Shown: positions 25,068-34,129, numbered from the stretch's first letter. The stretch is 64,000 nucleotides of DNA from Mycobacterium europaeum (GCF_002102155.1 NZ_LQOU01000043.1:1-64000), one strand, 5' to 3'. The notes: generated by a model not told the origin, from the letters alone. Made by a program: numbers and translations.

Positions 25068-26959
25068 CTGCGGTAAGCCTGCTTTCCAGAATCATCCTGC
25101 CGCGTCCGGGCGAGCCGCTCGACGTGCGCAAGCTGTATCTCGAGGAATCGACCACCAACGCCCGGCGCGCCCACGCGACCAGCCGCACCTCACTGGAGAT
25201 CGGCAAAGAGTCCGAGGTGTCGTTCGCCACGTACTTCAACGCCTTCCCGGCCAGCTACTGGCGCCGCTGGTCGATCTGCACGTCGGTTGCGTTGCGGGTC
25301 GAGCTGACCGGGACCGGGCGCATCGACGTGTACCGCACCAAGTCCACCGGGGTGCGAATCTCCATGGAGGGCCGCCAATTCGTCGGCACCGAAGATCAGC
25401 CGGCCGTCGTCGAGATCGAGGTTCCACTCAAGCCGTTCGAGGACGGCGGCTGGATTTGGTTCGACATCACCACCGACACCGCGGTCACCCTGGTGAGCGG
25501 TGGTTGGTATGCGACCGAGCCCGCCCCGGGCACGGCCAACATCGCCGTCGGCATCCCCACCTTCAATCGACCCGCAGACTGCGTCAACGCGCTGGCCGAC
25601 CTCACCGCAGATCCCTTGGTGGACGCCGTGATCGGCGCGGTCATCGTCCCGGACCAGGGCGTCCGCAAGGTGCGCGATCACCCGGACTTCCCGGCGGCGG
25701 CGGCCGGCCTGGGCGACCGGCTGTCCATTCACGACCAGCCCAACCTCGGTGGTTCCGGCGGCTACAGCCGCGTCATGTACGAAGCGCTGAAGAACACCGA
25801 CTGTCAGCAGATCTTGTTCATGGACGACGACATCCGCATCGAGCCCGACACCATCCTGCGGGTGCTCGCGCTGCACCGCTTCGCCAAGGTGCCGATGCTC
25901 ATCGGCGGCCAGATGCTCAACCTGCAGGAGCCGTCGCACCTGCACATCATGGGCGAGGTGGTCAACCAGGCGAACTTCATGTGGACCGCCGCGCCGCACG
26001 CCGAGTACGACCACGACTTCGCGGAATTCCCGTTGAACGACAAGAACGCTCGCAGCGCGCTGCTGCACCGACGCATCGACGTCGACTTCAACGGATGGTG
26101 GACGTGCATGATTCCGCGGCAAGTCGCCGAGGAGCTGGGCCAGCCCCTGCCGCTGTTCATCAAGTGGGACGACGCCGAATACGGCCTGCGCGCGGGCGAA
26201 CACGGGTATCCGACCGTCACGCTGCCCGGCGCGGCGATCTGGCACATGGCCTGGAGCGACAAGGACGACGCGATCGACTGGCAGGCCTACTTCCATCTGC
26301 GCAACCGGCTGGTGGTGGCGGCGATGCACTGGAACGGTGATGTGTCGGGTCTGGTCCGCAGTCACCTCAAGGCGACCCTGAAACACCTTGCCTGCCTTGA
26401 GTATTCGACGGTGGCGATCCAGAACAAGGCCATCGACGACTTCCTGGCCGGCCCCGAGCACATCTTCTCGATCCTGGAATCCGCGCTGCCCGAGGTGCAC
26501 CGGCTGCGCAAGGAATACCCCGACGCCGTCGTGCTGCCCGCGGCCAGCGAACTGCCGCCGCCATCGCACAAGACGAAGGCGATGAAGCCGCCGGTGAACC
26601 CGCTGTCGATCGGGTACCGGCTTGCCCGCGGCATCGCGCACAACGCCACCAGGGCCGACCCCGAAGCCCACCAGCGCCCGGAGTTCAACGTGCCGACGCA
26701 GGACGCCCGCTGGTTCCGGTTGTGCACGGTCGACGGCGTCACCGTGACGACGGCCGACGGGTGCGGGGTGGTCTACCGGCAGCGCGATCGGCGCAAGATG
26801 TTCGAGCTGTTGTTCGCCTCGCTGCGCCGGCAGCGCCGGCTGGTGAGCCGCTTCGACGAGATGCGCAAGACGTACCGGGACGCGTTGCCGTTGCTGTCCA
26901 GCAAGCAGAAGTGGGAGACGGCGCTGCTACCCGCGCACGCCGAGCGCGAGCATGCCTGA
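25064..26959 (+). CDS. glfT2: Galactofuranosyltransferase GlfT2
   Basis: A 631-residue GT2-family processive enzyme at the cytoplasmic membrane face. It adds the bulk of the alternating beta-1,5 and beta-1,6 galactofuranose residues of the galactan from UDP-Galf. An N-terminal beta-barrel carbohydrate-binding region is followed by the GT-A domain with IPTFNRPADCVNALADL, GGSGGYSRVMYEAL, the metal-binding triad Asp254-Asp255-Asp256 (FMDDDIRI), and the catalytic pair in KWDDAEYGLRAGEHG (Asp369, Asp370). The C-terminal helical part mediates tetramer formation in the M. tuberculosis enzyme. It overlaps glf by 4 bp and the PAP2 gene by 8 bp. Confidence 0.97.
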   Translation: MTAVSLLSRIILPRPGEPLDVRKLYLEESTTNARRAHATSRTSLEIGKESEVSFATYFNAFPASYWRRWSICTSVALRVELTGTGRIDVYRTKSTGVRISMEGRQFVGTEDQPAVVEIEVPLKPFEDGGWIWFDITTDTAVTLVSGGWYATEPAPGTANIAVGIPTFNRPADCVNALADLTADPLVDAVIGAVIVPDQGVRKVRDHPDFPAAAAGLGDRLSIHDQPNLGGSGGYSRVMYEALKNTDCQQILFMDDDIRIEPDTILRVLALHRFAKVPMLIGGQMLNLQEPSHLHIMGEVVNQANFMWTAAPHAEYDHDFAEFPLNDKNARSALLHRRIDVDFNGWWTCMIPRQVAEELGQPLPLFIKWDDAEYGLRAGEHGYPTVTLPGAAIWHMAWSDKDDAIDWQAYFHLRNRLVVAAMHWNGDVSGLVRSHLKATLKHLACLEYSTVAIQNKAIDDFLAGPEHIFSILESALPEVHRLRKEYPDAVVLPAASELPPPSHKTKAMKPPVNPLSIGYRLARGIAHNATRADPEAHQRPEFNVPTQDARWFRLCTVDGVTVTTADGCGVVYRQRDRRKMFELLFASLRRQRRLVSRFDEMRKTYRDALPLLSSKQKWETALLPAHAEREHA

Positions 26960-27500
26960 CGTCCCTCCTTCGACGCCCCCGACGGGCGAGGTGGCCGCGT
27001 TGGTGGCCGTGCAGTCCGCGCTGGCCGGCCGCCCCGCAGTGCTGGCTGCGGCGCGGGGGCTGTCCCATTTCGGCGAGCACAGCATCGGCTGGCTGGCCGT
27101 GGCGGCGGTGGGCGCGGTGCTGATGCCGAAGCGCAGCTGGGATTGGCTGGTGGCCGGGGCCGGCGCGTTCGCCGCCCACGCGGCCGCCGTACTGGTCAAG
27201 CGGGTGGTTAGACGCAAGCGGCCGCACGATCCGGCGGTCGTGGTGAACGTCGGGACCCCGAGCCAGCTCAGTTTCCCGTCGGCGCACGCGACTTCGACGA
27301 CGGCCGCGGCCATCCTGATGGGCCGGATCACCGGGCTGCCGTTGCCCGCCCTGCTGGTGCCCCCGATGGCGTTGTCGCGGATGCTGCTGGGGGTGCACTA
27401 TCCCAGCGACGTGGCCTGTGGCATCGCCCTCGGCGCCGTCGTCGCGCGAACAACCGTTCGGCTGCAGGGCCGGGCGCGGGAGGTCTGGGCGAATGAGTGA
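26952..27500 (+). CDS. PAP2-type decaprenyl-phosphoryl-5-phosphoribose phosphatase (Rv3807c-like)
   Basis: A 182-residue membrane phosphatase with about four to five helices. The three PAP2 signature motifs are present: KRVVRRKRP, PSAHATST and SRMLLGVHYPSDV, supplying the catalytic His residues. Rv3807c is thought to remove the 5-phosphate from decaprenyl-phosphoryl-phosphoribose made by UbiA, giving the DprE1 substrate. Its position between glfT2 and ubiA, overlapping both (8 bp on each side), supports this. It could also act on other prenyl phosphates. Confidence 0.9.
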   Translation: MPDVPPSTPPTGEVAALVAVQSALAGRPAVLAAARGLSHFGEHSIGWLAVAAVGAVLMPKRSWDWLVAGAGAFAAHAAAVLVKRVVRRKRPHDPAVVVNVGTPSQLSFPSAHATSTTAAAILMGRITGLPLPALLVPPMALSRMLLGVHYPSDVACGIALGAVVARTTVRLQGRAREVWANE

Positions 27501-28410
27501 GGACGTGGTGACCGGGCCGTCGGGCAACCTGGTGGTGGGCGTGGTCAAGGCGATCCGCCCACGGCAGTGGGTGAAGAACGTCCTGGTGCTGGCTGCGCCG
27601 CTGGCCGCGTTGGGCGGCCCCGTGCACTACCAGTACCGCGACGTGCTGGACAAGGCCTACCCGGCCCTGGGTGCGTTCGTGGCGTTCTGTCTCGCCGCGT
27701 CGTCGATCTACCTGGTCAACGACGCGCGCGACGTGGAAGCCGACCGGGAACACCCCACCAAGAGGTTCCGCCCGATCGCCGCGGGCGTGGTTCCGGAGTG
27801 GCTGGCCTACGCGCTGGCGGCGGTGCTGGGAATCGCCTCGCTGGCCATCGGCTGGTGGATCACACCGAATCTGGCGTTGGTGATCGCCGTCTACCTCGCG
27901 ATGCAACTGGCCTACTGCTATGGCCTCAAACACCAAGCGGTGATGGACATCTGCATCGTGTCGTCGGCTTATCTGCTGCGTGCCATCGCCGGCGGCGCGG
28001 CCACCGACATCCGCCTGACCCAGTGGTTCCTGCTGGTGATGGCGTTCGGATCGCTGTTCATGGTGGCCGGCAAGCGCTACGCCGAGCTGCAACTGGCCGA
28101 GCGTACCGGGGCCAAGATCCGCAAGGCGCTGGAAAACTACACGAGCACCTATCTGCGGTTCGTCTGGACGCTGTCGGCGACCGCGCTGGTCGTCTGCTAC
28201 GGCCTGTGGGCGTTCGACCGGGAACGCGGCGCGGCGGGCTGGTTCGTGGTTTCGATGGTCCCGTTCACGATCGCCATCCTGCGCTATGCGGTCGACGTGG
28301 ACGGCGGGCTGGCGGGGGAGCCCGAGGACATCGCGCTCCGCGACCGGGTCTTGCAGCTGCTGGCGGTGGCGTGGATCGCGACAGTCGGAGCCGCTGTTGC
28401 CTTCGGCTAG
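27493..28410 (+). CDS. ubiA: Decaprenyl-phosphate phosphoribosyltransferase (DPPR synthase)
   Basis: A 305-residue UbiA-superfamily membrane enzyme. It transfers phosphoribose from PRPP to decaprenyl phosphate, the first committed step to decaprenyl-phosphoryl arabinose. The first Asp-rich motif is NDARDVEAD (Asn76, Asp77, Asp80, Asp84), with the following REHPTKRFRPIAAG loop. The second region is YCYGLKHQAVMDICIV. About nine helices can be seen. The ATG at 27493 is chosen over a longer in-frame start at 27418 because it gives the family N-terminus and overlaps the PAP2 stop by 8 bp. Mutations in ubiA are linked to high-level ethambutol resistance in M. tuberculosis. Confidence 0.95.
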   Translation: MSEDVVTGPSGNLVVGVVKAIRPRQWVKNVLVLAAPLAALGGPVHYQYRDVLDKAYPALGAFVAFCLAASSIYLVNDARDVEADREHPTKRFRPIAAGVVPEWLAYALAAVLGIASLAIGWWITPNLALVIAVYLAMQLAYCYGLKHQAVMDICIVSSAYLLRAIAGGAATDIRLTQWFLLVMAFGSLFMVAGKRYAELQLAERTGAKIRKALENYTSTYLRFVWTLSATALVVCYGLWAFDRERGAAGWFVVSMVPFTIAILRYAVDVDGGLAGEPEDIALRDRVLQLLAVAWIATVGAAVAFG

Positions 28411-28438
28411 CCCCGAACTGCAGGCCCTCAAAGCGCGC

Positions 28439-30376
28439 ATGATGCGCAGCCGGCCGGTCGTCAGGCGGTTGGGCTGGCCGGTGTTCCCGTACACAATGCT
28501 GGTCCGGGTCAGCCTGTGGATCAGCGTGGCGGTGGTCGCCGTCCTGTTCGCCTGGGGCGCGTGGCAGCGGCGCTGGATCGCCGACGACGGGCTGATCGTG
28601 TTGCGCACGGTGCGCAACCTGCTCGCCGGCAATGGCCCGGTCTTCAACCAGGGCGAGCGGGTCGAGGCCAACACGTCGACCGCCTGGACCTACCTGATGT
28701 ACGTCGGCAGCTGGGTCGGCGGGCCGATGCGCATGGAATACGTCGCGCTGGCACTGGCGCTCACGCTCTCGGTGGCGGGCGTTGCGCTGCTCATGCTCGG
28801 GGCCGCCCGGCTGTATGCGCCCAGCCTGCGCGGTCGCAGGGCCGTCATGCTGCCCGCCGGCGCGCTGGTCTACGTCGCCCTGCCGCCCGCGCGTGACTTC
28901 GCCACCTCCGGTCTGGAGACCGGACTGACGCTGGCCTACCTCGGGTTGCTGTGGTGGATGATGGTCTGCTGGGCCCAGCCGGTGCGAAACCGCCCCGACC
29001 GCAGGATTTTCCTCGGTGCGTTGGCGTTCGTGGCCGGCTTCAGCGTCCTGGTCCGGCCCGACCTGGCGCTGATGGGTGGGCTGGCGCTGATCATGATGCT
29101 GGTCGCCGCGCGGACGTGGCGCCGCCGGGTGCTGGTCGTGGTCGCCGGGGGATTGCTGCCGGTCGGGTACGAGATCTTCCGGATGGGTTACTACGGCCTG
29201 CTGGTGCCCGGCACCGCCCTGGCCAAGGACGCCGCCGGGGACAAGTGGTCCCAGGGGTTGATCTACCTCTCCAACTTCGATGCGCCCTATGCGGTGTGGG
29301 TGCCGGTGGTGCTGCTGGTGCCGCTGGGCGTGCTGCTGCTGGCCGCGCGCCGCCGGCCGTCGTTCCTGCGCCCCATGCTGGCACCCGACTACGGCCGGGT
29401 GGCCCGGGCGGTCCAAAGCCCGCCGGCCGTCGTGGCCTTCGTGCTGGTGAGCGGGCTGGTGCAGGCGCTCTACTGGATCAGGCAGGGCGGCGACTTCATG
29501 CACGGGCGGGTGCTGCTGGCGCCGTTGTTTTGTCTGCTGGCCCCGGTGGCCGTCATCCCGGTGGCCATACCGGACGGCCAGGACTATTCACGCGAGACGG
29601 GGTATTGGGTGGCCGGCGCGGCCGGGGCGCTGTGGCTGAGCGTGGCTGGCTGGTCGCTGTGGGCGGCGAACTCGCCGGGGATGGGCGACGACGCCACCCA
29701 CGTCACCTATACCGGGATCGTCGACGAGCGCCGCTTCTACGCACAGGCCACCGGGCACGCCCATCCCCTGACCGCCGCCGACTACCTGGGGTATCCGCGG
29801 ATGGCGGCCATCCTGACCGCGCTCGACAACACCCCGGACGGCGCGTTACTGCTGCCCTCGGGAAATTACATCCAGTGGGACCTGGTGCCGATGCTTAAGC
29901 CGCCGCCGGGCAGCACCGACAAGTCCCTCGAAAAGCCGCAGCACACAGTGTTTTTCACCAACCTCGGCATGGTGGGCATGAACGTCGGGCTCGATGTCAG
30001 GGTGATCGACCAGATCGGATTGGCGAATCCGCTTGCGCAGCACACGGAACGGTTGAAACACGGCCGGATCGGACACGACAAGAACCTCTTCCCGGATTGG
30101 GCGATCGCCGACGGGCCGTGGGTGAAGGTCCCTCCCGGGATCCCGGGATACCTGGACCAGCAGTGGGTCGCGGAGGCGGTCGCGGCCCTGCAGTGCCCCG
30201 AGACCAAGGCGGTGCTGAGCTCGGTGCGCGCACCGATGACCCCGCACCGATTTTTCTCCAACCTGCTGCATTCCTATGAATTCACCAAGTACCGGATCGA
30301 TCGGGTCCCGCGCTACGAGCTCGCCAGGTGCGGGTTACCCCTGCCCGCAGAGGCGCCGCCGCCGCCCCGCGAGTAA
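28439..30376 (+). CDS. aftB: Terminal beta-1,2-arabinofuranosyltransferase AftB
   Basis: A GT-C-fold membrane glycosyltransferase of about 645 residues. It adds the terminal beta-1,2-linked arabinofuranose to arabinogalactan and lipoarabinomannan, using decaprenyl-phosphoryl arabinose outside the membrane. The first helix (about 20-40, VSLWISVAVVAVLFAWGAW) leads into the GT-C catalytic loop QRRWIADDGLIVLRTVRN with the conserved Asp pair. About ten helices and a C-terminal periplasmic domain (after about residue 430) follow. Starts at 28439, 28442 and 28496 are all possible; 28496 gives a length nearer the 627 of M. tuberculosis. Confidence 0.92.
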   Translation: MMRSRPVVRRLGWPVFPYTMLVRVSLWISVAVVAVLFAWGAWQRRWIADDGLIVLRTVRNLLAGNGPVFNQGERVEANTSTAWTYLMYVGSWVGGPMRMEYVALALALTLSVAGVALLMLGAARLYAPSLRGRRAVMLPAGALVYVALPPARDFATSGLETGLTLAYLGLLWWMMVCWAQPVRNRPDRRIFLGALAFVAGFSVLVRPDLALMGGLALIMMLVAARTWRRRVLVVVAGGLLPVGYEIFRMGYYGLLVPGTALAKDAAGDKWSQGLIYLSNFDAPYAVWVPVVLLVPLGVLLLAARRRPSFLRPMLAPDYGRVARAVQSPPAVVAFVLVSGLVQALYWIRQGGDFMHGRVLLAPLFCLLAPVAVIPVAIPDGQDYSRETGYWVAGAAGALWLSVAGWSLWAANSPGMGDDATHVTYTGIVDERRFYAQATGHAHPLTAADYLGYPRMAAILTALDNTPDGALLLPSGNYIQWDLVPMLKPPPGSTDKSLEKPQHTVFFTNLGMVGMNVGLDVRVIDQIGLANPLAQHTERLKHGRIGHDKNLFPDWAIADGPWVKVPPGIPGYLDQQWVAEAVAALQCPETKAVLSSVRAPMTPHRFFSNLLHSYEFTKYRIDRVPRYELARCGLPLPAEAPPPPRE

Positions 30377-30706
30377 GCCGCGCGCAGAAGAATTTTCGAC
30401 CAATTTCGAAATGATCACGACCGGCGGCCGGTGAAAAATTGCCAGCAACTTCACATTTGGGTCTTTACCAGCTGGCAATGGAGCTCGAGCACATGCGAAA
30501 ACGCCGCCAAATTGGTCGGTGTTTGGCCTGGAAATCACTGGGTACCGAAGCGCGAGCGGCGCTTTGCAGGCCCGCCTCGATGCGACCCTCGGGGTGAAGG
30601 TGTGGTTGACTACACGAGCACTGCTGCGCGGAGATCGTATGCAGTACGACCCAAATCATGGACGCGTCCGGATTTACGGGCGCGCCGAAAGGATGAGGAA
30701 GCAAGG
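30377..30706. promoter_or_regulatory. 330-bp promoter and leader region of fbpA
   Basis: No gene is supported. It is AT-rich relative to its neighbours and holds two symmetrical elements. One is a 10-bp palindrome ATTTCGAAAT at 30400-30409. The other is a perfect 9-bp inverted repeat, ATTGCCAGC (30438-30446) with GCTGGCAAT (30471-30479), around a 24-nt spacer. The Ag85A gene is strongly expressed and regulated in mycobacteria, so these are candidate binding sites or leader structures. The fbpA ribosome binding site AGGAAGCAAGG precedes the ATG. Confidence 0.55.
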
Positions 30707-31765
30707 ATGACGCTTGTCGACAGGTTTCGCGGCGCCGTGGCCGGTATGCCGCGGCGGCTCGTGGTGGCGGCCGCCGGCGCGGCCCTGCTCTCGGGCCTGA
30801 TTGGCGCCGTGGGGGGCTCGGCGACCGCTGGTGCCTTCTCGCGCCCCGGTCTGCCCGTGGAATACCTGCAGGTTCCCTCCGCCGGAATGGGGCGGGACAT
30901 CAAGGTGCAGTTCGAAAGCGGCGGCGCCAACTCGCCCGCGCTGTACCTGCTCGACGGGATGCGCGCGCAGGACGACTTCAACGGCTGGGACATCAACACC
31001 CCGGCGTTCGAGTGGTACAACCAGTCGGGCATCTCGACGGTCATGCCGGTCGGCGGTCAGTCCAGCTTCTACTCCGACTGGTACAAGCCCGCCTGCGGTA
31101 AGGCCGGCTGCGTGACCTACAAGTGGGAGACCTTCCTGACCAGCGAGCTGCCGGAGTACCTGTCGGCGCAGAAGCAGGTCAAGCCGACCGGCAGCGCCGT
31201 GGTCGGGCTGTCGATGGCCGGGTCGTCCGCGCTGATCCTCGCCGCCTACCACCCGCAGCAGTTCGTCTACGCGGGTTCGCTGTCCGCGCTGCTGGACCCC
31301 TCCCAGGGCATGGGCCCGTCGTTGATCGGCCTGGCCATGGGCGACGCCGGTGGCTACAAGGCCGCCGACATGTGGGGCCCCAAGGAGGACCCCGCCTGGG
31401 CGCGCAACGACCCGACGCTGCAGGTGGGCAAGCTGGTCGCCAACAACACCCGGATCTGGGTGTACTGCGGTAACGGCAAGCCGTCCGACCTCGGTGGCGA
31501 CAACCTGCCGGCGAAGTTCCTCGAGGGCTTCGTGCGGACCAGCAACCTGAAGTTCCAGGACGCCTACAACGCCGCCGGTGGTCACAACGCGGTGTGGAAC
31601 TTCGACGCCAACGGCACCCACGACTGGCCCTACTGGGGCGCGCAGTTGCAGGCCATGAAGCCTGACCTGCAGTCGGTGCTGGGTGCCACGCCGGGCGCCG
31701 GTCCCGCGACCGCCGCCGCTGCCGCCGGGAACGGCCAGGGCGCTCAGGGCGGCCAGGGCACCTAA
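30707..31765 (+). CDS. fbpA: Diacylglycerol acyltransferase/mycolyltransferase Ag85A
   Basis: A 352-residue secreted mycolyltransferase. It moves mycolic acid between trehalose monomycolate molecules to form trehalose dimycolate and esterifies arabinogalactan. A Sec signal peptide ends with AGA at 41-43; the mature protein starts FSRPGLPVEYLQVP. The mature Ser126 sits in GLSMAGSSA, the Glu in FLEGFVRTSN and the His in NGTHDWPYW, so the triad is intact. The fibronectin-binding region and the two Cys in ACGKAGC are conserved. The C-terminus is extended by about 15 Gly/Ala/Gln residues compared with M. tuberculosis Ag85A (338 residues). A strong terminator follows. Confidence 0.97.
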   Translation: MTLVDRFRGAVAGMPRRLVVAAAGAALLSGLIGAVGGSATAGAFSRPGLPVEYLQVPSAGMGRDIKVQFESGGANSPALYLLDGMRAQDDFNGWDINTPAFEWYNQSGISTVMPVGGQSSFYSDWYKPACGKAGCVTYKWETFLTSELPEYLSAQKQVKPTGSAVVGLSMAGSSALILAAYHPQQFVYAGSLSALLDPSQGMGPSLIGLAMGDAGGYKAADMWGPKEDPAWARNDPTLQVGKLVANNTRIWVYCGNGKPSDLGGDNLPAKFLEGFVRTSNLKFQDAYNAAGGHNAVWNFDANGTHDWPYWGAQLQAMKPDLQSVLGATPGAGPATAAAAAGNGQGAQGGQGT

Positions 31766-31782
31766 ACCCAAACAGATCGCCA

Positions 31783-31818
31783 CTAGCGGCGGGGACCCCT
31801 CGGGGTTCCCGCCGTTAG
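31783..31818 (+). terminator. Hairpin terminator between fbpA and fbpD
   Basis: A nearly perfect stem of about 16 bp with a 4-nt loop (left arm from 31783, right arm ending 31818, two G-T pairs), starting 17 bp after the fbpA stop. It is followed by TCGTCTTGG with no long T-run, as is common for mycobacterial terminators. It probably limits read-through into fbpD, which has its own -10 box. Confidence 0.75.
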
Positions 31819-31876
31819 TCGTCTTGGTGTGTGACTTGTTTCACTACCCCGCGGGCGGGGGAACTACGGCGCTGGC

Positions 31877-31882
31877 TAGTGT
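31877..31882 (+). promoter_or_regulatory. Candidate -10 box of fbpD
   Basis: TAGTGT matches TANNNT and lies after the fbpA terminator. A start about 7 nt downstream would give a leader near 25 nt containing the ribosome binding site ATGGAGGGTGGAG just before the ATG at 31914. Confidence 0.45.
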
Positions 31883-31913
31883 GCAGACAGCGACTAGACG
31901 ATGGAGGGTGGAG

Positions 31914-32825
31914 ATGAGGGTCGTGCGGGGTATGTCGGCGCTTCTTCGGGTGTTCTCCGTGGCGGCGTTCTCGGTCGGGTTGATCGCTGTGACCGTGACG
32001 GGCGGGCCCGCCGGGAAGGCGCGGGCGGCCGGTTACGAGAGCCTGATGGTGCCGTCGGCGGCGATGGGTCGCGACATCCCGGTGGCCTTCCTGGCGGGCG
32101 GTCCGCACGCGGTCTATCTGCTGGACGCCTTCAACGCCGCCCCGGACGTCAGCAACTGGGTCACCGCGGGCAACGCGATGAACACGCTCGGCGGCAAGGG
32201 GATCTCGGTGGTGGCGCCCGCCGGTGGGGCGTGGAGCATGTACACCAACTGGGAGCAGGACGGCAGCAAGCAGTGGGACACCTTCCTGTCCAGCGAGCTG
32301 CCCAACTGGCTGGCCGCCAACAAGGGCCTGGCACCCGGCGGCCACGCGGCCGTCGGCGCCTCGCAGGGTGGTTACGGCGCGATGGCGCTGGCAGCCTTCC
32401 ACCCCGACCGCTTCGGCTTCGCCGGGTCATTGTCGGGATTCCTGTACCCGTCGAGCACCAACTACAACGGCGCGATCCTGGCCGGCCTGCAGCAGTACGG
32501 CGGCGTGGACGGCAACGGGATGTGGGGCGCCCCGCAGCTGGGCCGGTGGAAGTGGCACGACCCGTACGTGCACGCCTCGCTGTTGGCGCAGAACAACACC
32601 CGCGTGTGGGTCTACAGCCCGACGAACATGGGCGGTGACGACGCCGCCATGATCGGTCAGGCGGGCGCGGCGATGGGCAGCTCCCGCGAGTTCTACCAGC
32701 AGTACCGCAGCAACGGCGGGCACAACGGCCACTTCGACTTCCCGGGCGGCGGCGACAACGGCTGGGGCTCGTGGTCGGGGCAACTGGGAGCCATGTCCGG
32801 CGACATCGTCGGCGCCATTCGCTAG
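31914..32825 (+). CDS. fbpD: MPT51/MPB51 antigen, Ag85-related secreted protein
   Basis: A 303-residue secreted alpha/beta-hydrolase relative of Ag85. The signal peptide ends near ARA (about residues 36-39); the mature part starts near AGYESLMVPSAAMGRD. M. tuberculosis MPT51 is regarded as non-catalytic and may bind matrix or carbohydrate. Here the nucleophile position is GASQGGYGA, with a Ser, but the His of Ag85 (in THDWPYW) is replaced by Asn (GDNGWGSW), and the acid position appears to be Gln. So the triad is incomplete even though Ser is present. It sits between fbpA and the Rv3802c-like gene as in other mycobacteria. Confidence 0.94.
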   Translation: MRVVRGMSALLRVFSVAAFSVGLIAVTVTGGPAGKARAAGYESLMVPSAAMGRDIPVAFLAGGPHAVYLLDAFNAAPDVSNWVTAGNAMNTLGGKGISVVAPAGGAWSMYTNWEQDGSKQWDTFLSSELPNWLAANKGLAPGGHAAVGASQGGYGAMALAAFHPDRFGFAGSLSGFLYPSSTNYNGAILAGLQQYGGVDGNGMWGAPQLGRWKWHDPYVHASLLAQNNTRVWVYSPTNMGGDDAAMIGQAGAAMGSSREFYQQYRSNGGHNGHFDFPGGGDNGWGSWSGQLGAMSGDIVGAIR

Positions 32826-33002
32826 CGGTGATCGCGAGCGCGGCGTGGCCGGGCGAAGCGGGTCGCCGCCAAATTCGGTAGCGGATCGCCGCCGTTCGCG
32901 GCCGCGCTGGCCGGGTCGCCGGAGCCGGTACCGTGTAGGGGGTGCAGCAGGGGTCGGGAGGACCGCTTGGCTGCGATCCACCGACTCTGCTAGCGGGAGA
33001 AC

Positions 33003-34013
33003 ATGGCCACCAACGCCCGGCGCAAGCGCCACCGAGCCCTCGCCTGGACCGCCGCCTTGGCGATGGCGGGCGTGGTGTTGTTGGTCATCGTGCTGGTGGT
33101 GGTCTTGCTGCGCGGCCACGAGGCGCCGCCCAGCGCGGTGCCGCCCGGCGTGCTGCCTCCACCGTCGACGACCACCCACCCCCACAAACCCCGGCCGGCT
33201 TCACAGGACGCGTCCTGTCCCGATGTCCTACTGGTCAACGTCCCCGGCACCTGGGAGTCGGCCCCGCAGGACAATCCGGTCAACCCCATGCAATTCCCCA
33301 ACGCTTTGCTGCACAAGGTGACCGAGGCGATAACCCAGCAGTTTCCCCCGTCCCGGGTGCAGGAGTACACCACGCCCTACACCGCGCAGTTCCACAACCC
33401 GCTGAGCGGTGACACCCAGATGTCCTACAACGAGAGCCGCGCCGAGGGCACCCGCGCGACAGTCCAGGCGATGACCGACATGAACGCCAAGTGCCCATTG
33501 ACCAGTTACGTGTTGATGGGCTTCTCGCAGGGCGCGGTGATCGCCGGTGACATCGCCAGCGACATCGGCAACGGCCGCGGGCCCGTGGACGACGACCTCG
33601 TGCTCGGTGTGACGTTGATCGCCGACGGCCGCCGCCAGCCCGGAGTGGGCAAGGACGTCGGGCCGAACCCGCCGGGGGAGGGCGCCGAGGTGACGCTGCA
33701 CGAGGTGCCCGTCCTGTCCGGGCTGGGTCTGACCATGACCGGAGCGCGGCCCGGCGGGTTCGGGGCGCTCGACAGCAAGACCAACGAGATCTGCGCACAG
33801 GGCGACCTCATCTGCGCGGCCCCGGAAGAGGCGTTCAGCGTGGCCAACCTGCCCAACACGCTCAACACCCTGGCCGGCGGTGCCGGGCAGCCCGTCCACG
33901 CGCTGTACGCGACGACGCAGTTCTGGAACCTGGACGGCCAGCCGGCGACCGATTGGACGTTGAATTGGGCGCAGGGACTGATCGCCAACGCCCCGCATCC
34001 CAAACATGGATGA
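33003..34013 (+). CDS. Cutinase-like phospholipase/thioesterase (Rv3802c-like)
   Basis: A 336-residue envelope hydrolase, the exact length of Rv3802c. One N-terminal TM anchor (about 14-37) precedes a Pro-rich linker and a cutinase domain. The nucleophile Ser175 lies in MGFSQGAVIAG; the conserved Asp and His follow in the C-terminal third (KTNEICAQGDLICAAPEE, PVHALYATTQFW). Rv3802c has phospholipase A and thioesterase activity, is essential, and affects mycolate metabolism. The ATG at 33003 is followed by a basic N-terminus typical of a membrane anchor. It has a 177-bp gap after fbpD with a weak -10 candidate (TACCGT at 32929-32934), so it may have its own promoter. Confidence 0.92.
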   Translation: MATNARRKRHRALAWTAALAMAGVVLLVIVLVVVLLRGHEAPPSAVPPGVLPPPSTTTHPHKPRPASQDASCPDVLLVNVPGTWESAPQDNPVNPMQFPNALLHKVTEAITQQFPPSRVQEYTTPYTAQFHNPLSGDTQMSYNESRAEGTRATVQAMTDMNAKCPLTSYVLMGFSQGAVIAGDIASDIGNGRGPVDDDLVLGVTLIADGRRQPGVGKDVGPNPPGEGAEVTLHEVPVLSGLGLTMTGARPGGFGALDSKTNEICAQGDLICAAPEEAFSVANLPNTLNTLAGGAGQPVHALYATTQFWNLDGQPATDWTLNWAQGLIANAPHPKHG

Positions 34014-34098
34014 CCCGGACGCGGGACACAGCCGTCAGGAGCCCGTTGCCGGTGCAGATCAGCGGTACCTTGTGATTTGGTGTGCCGCGGGCCGCCCC

Positions 34099-34129
34099 TT
34101 AACATTAAGAGGAATTTAAGAGCTATAAC
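34099..34129 (+). promoter_or_regulatory. Candidate promoter of the fadD32-pks13-accD4 operon
   Basis: In an AT-rich patch of the 287-bp gap after the Rv3802c-like gene, TTAACA (34099-34104) and TATAAC (34124-34129) are spaced 19 bp apart and resemble a SigA promoter. The predicted leader is about 165 nt and contains a GC-rich hairpin. A small dyad, CTTAA-CA-TTAAG type, overlaps the -35. Confidence 0.5.
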
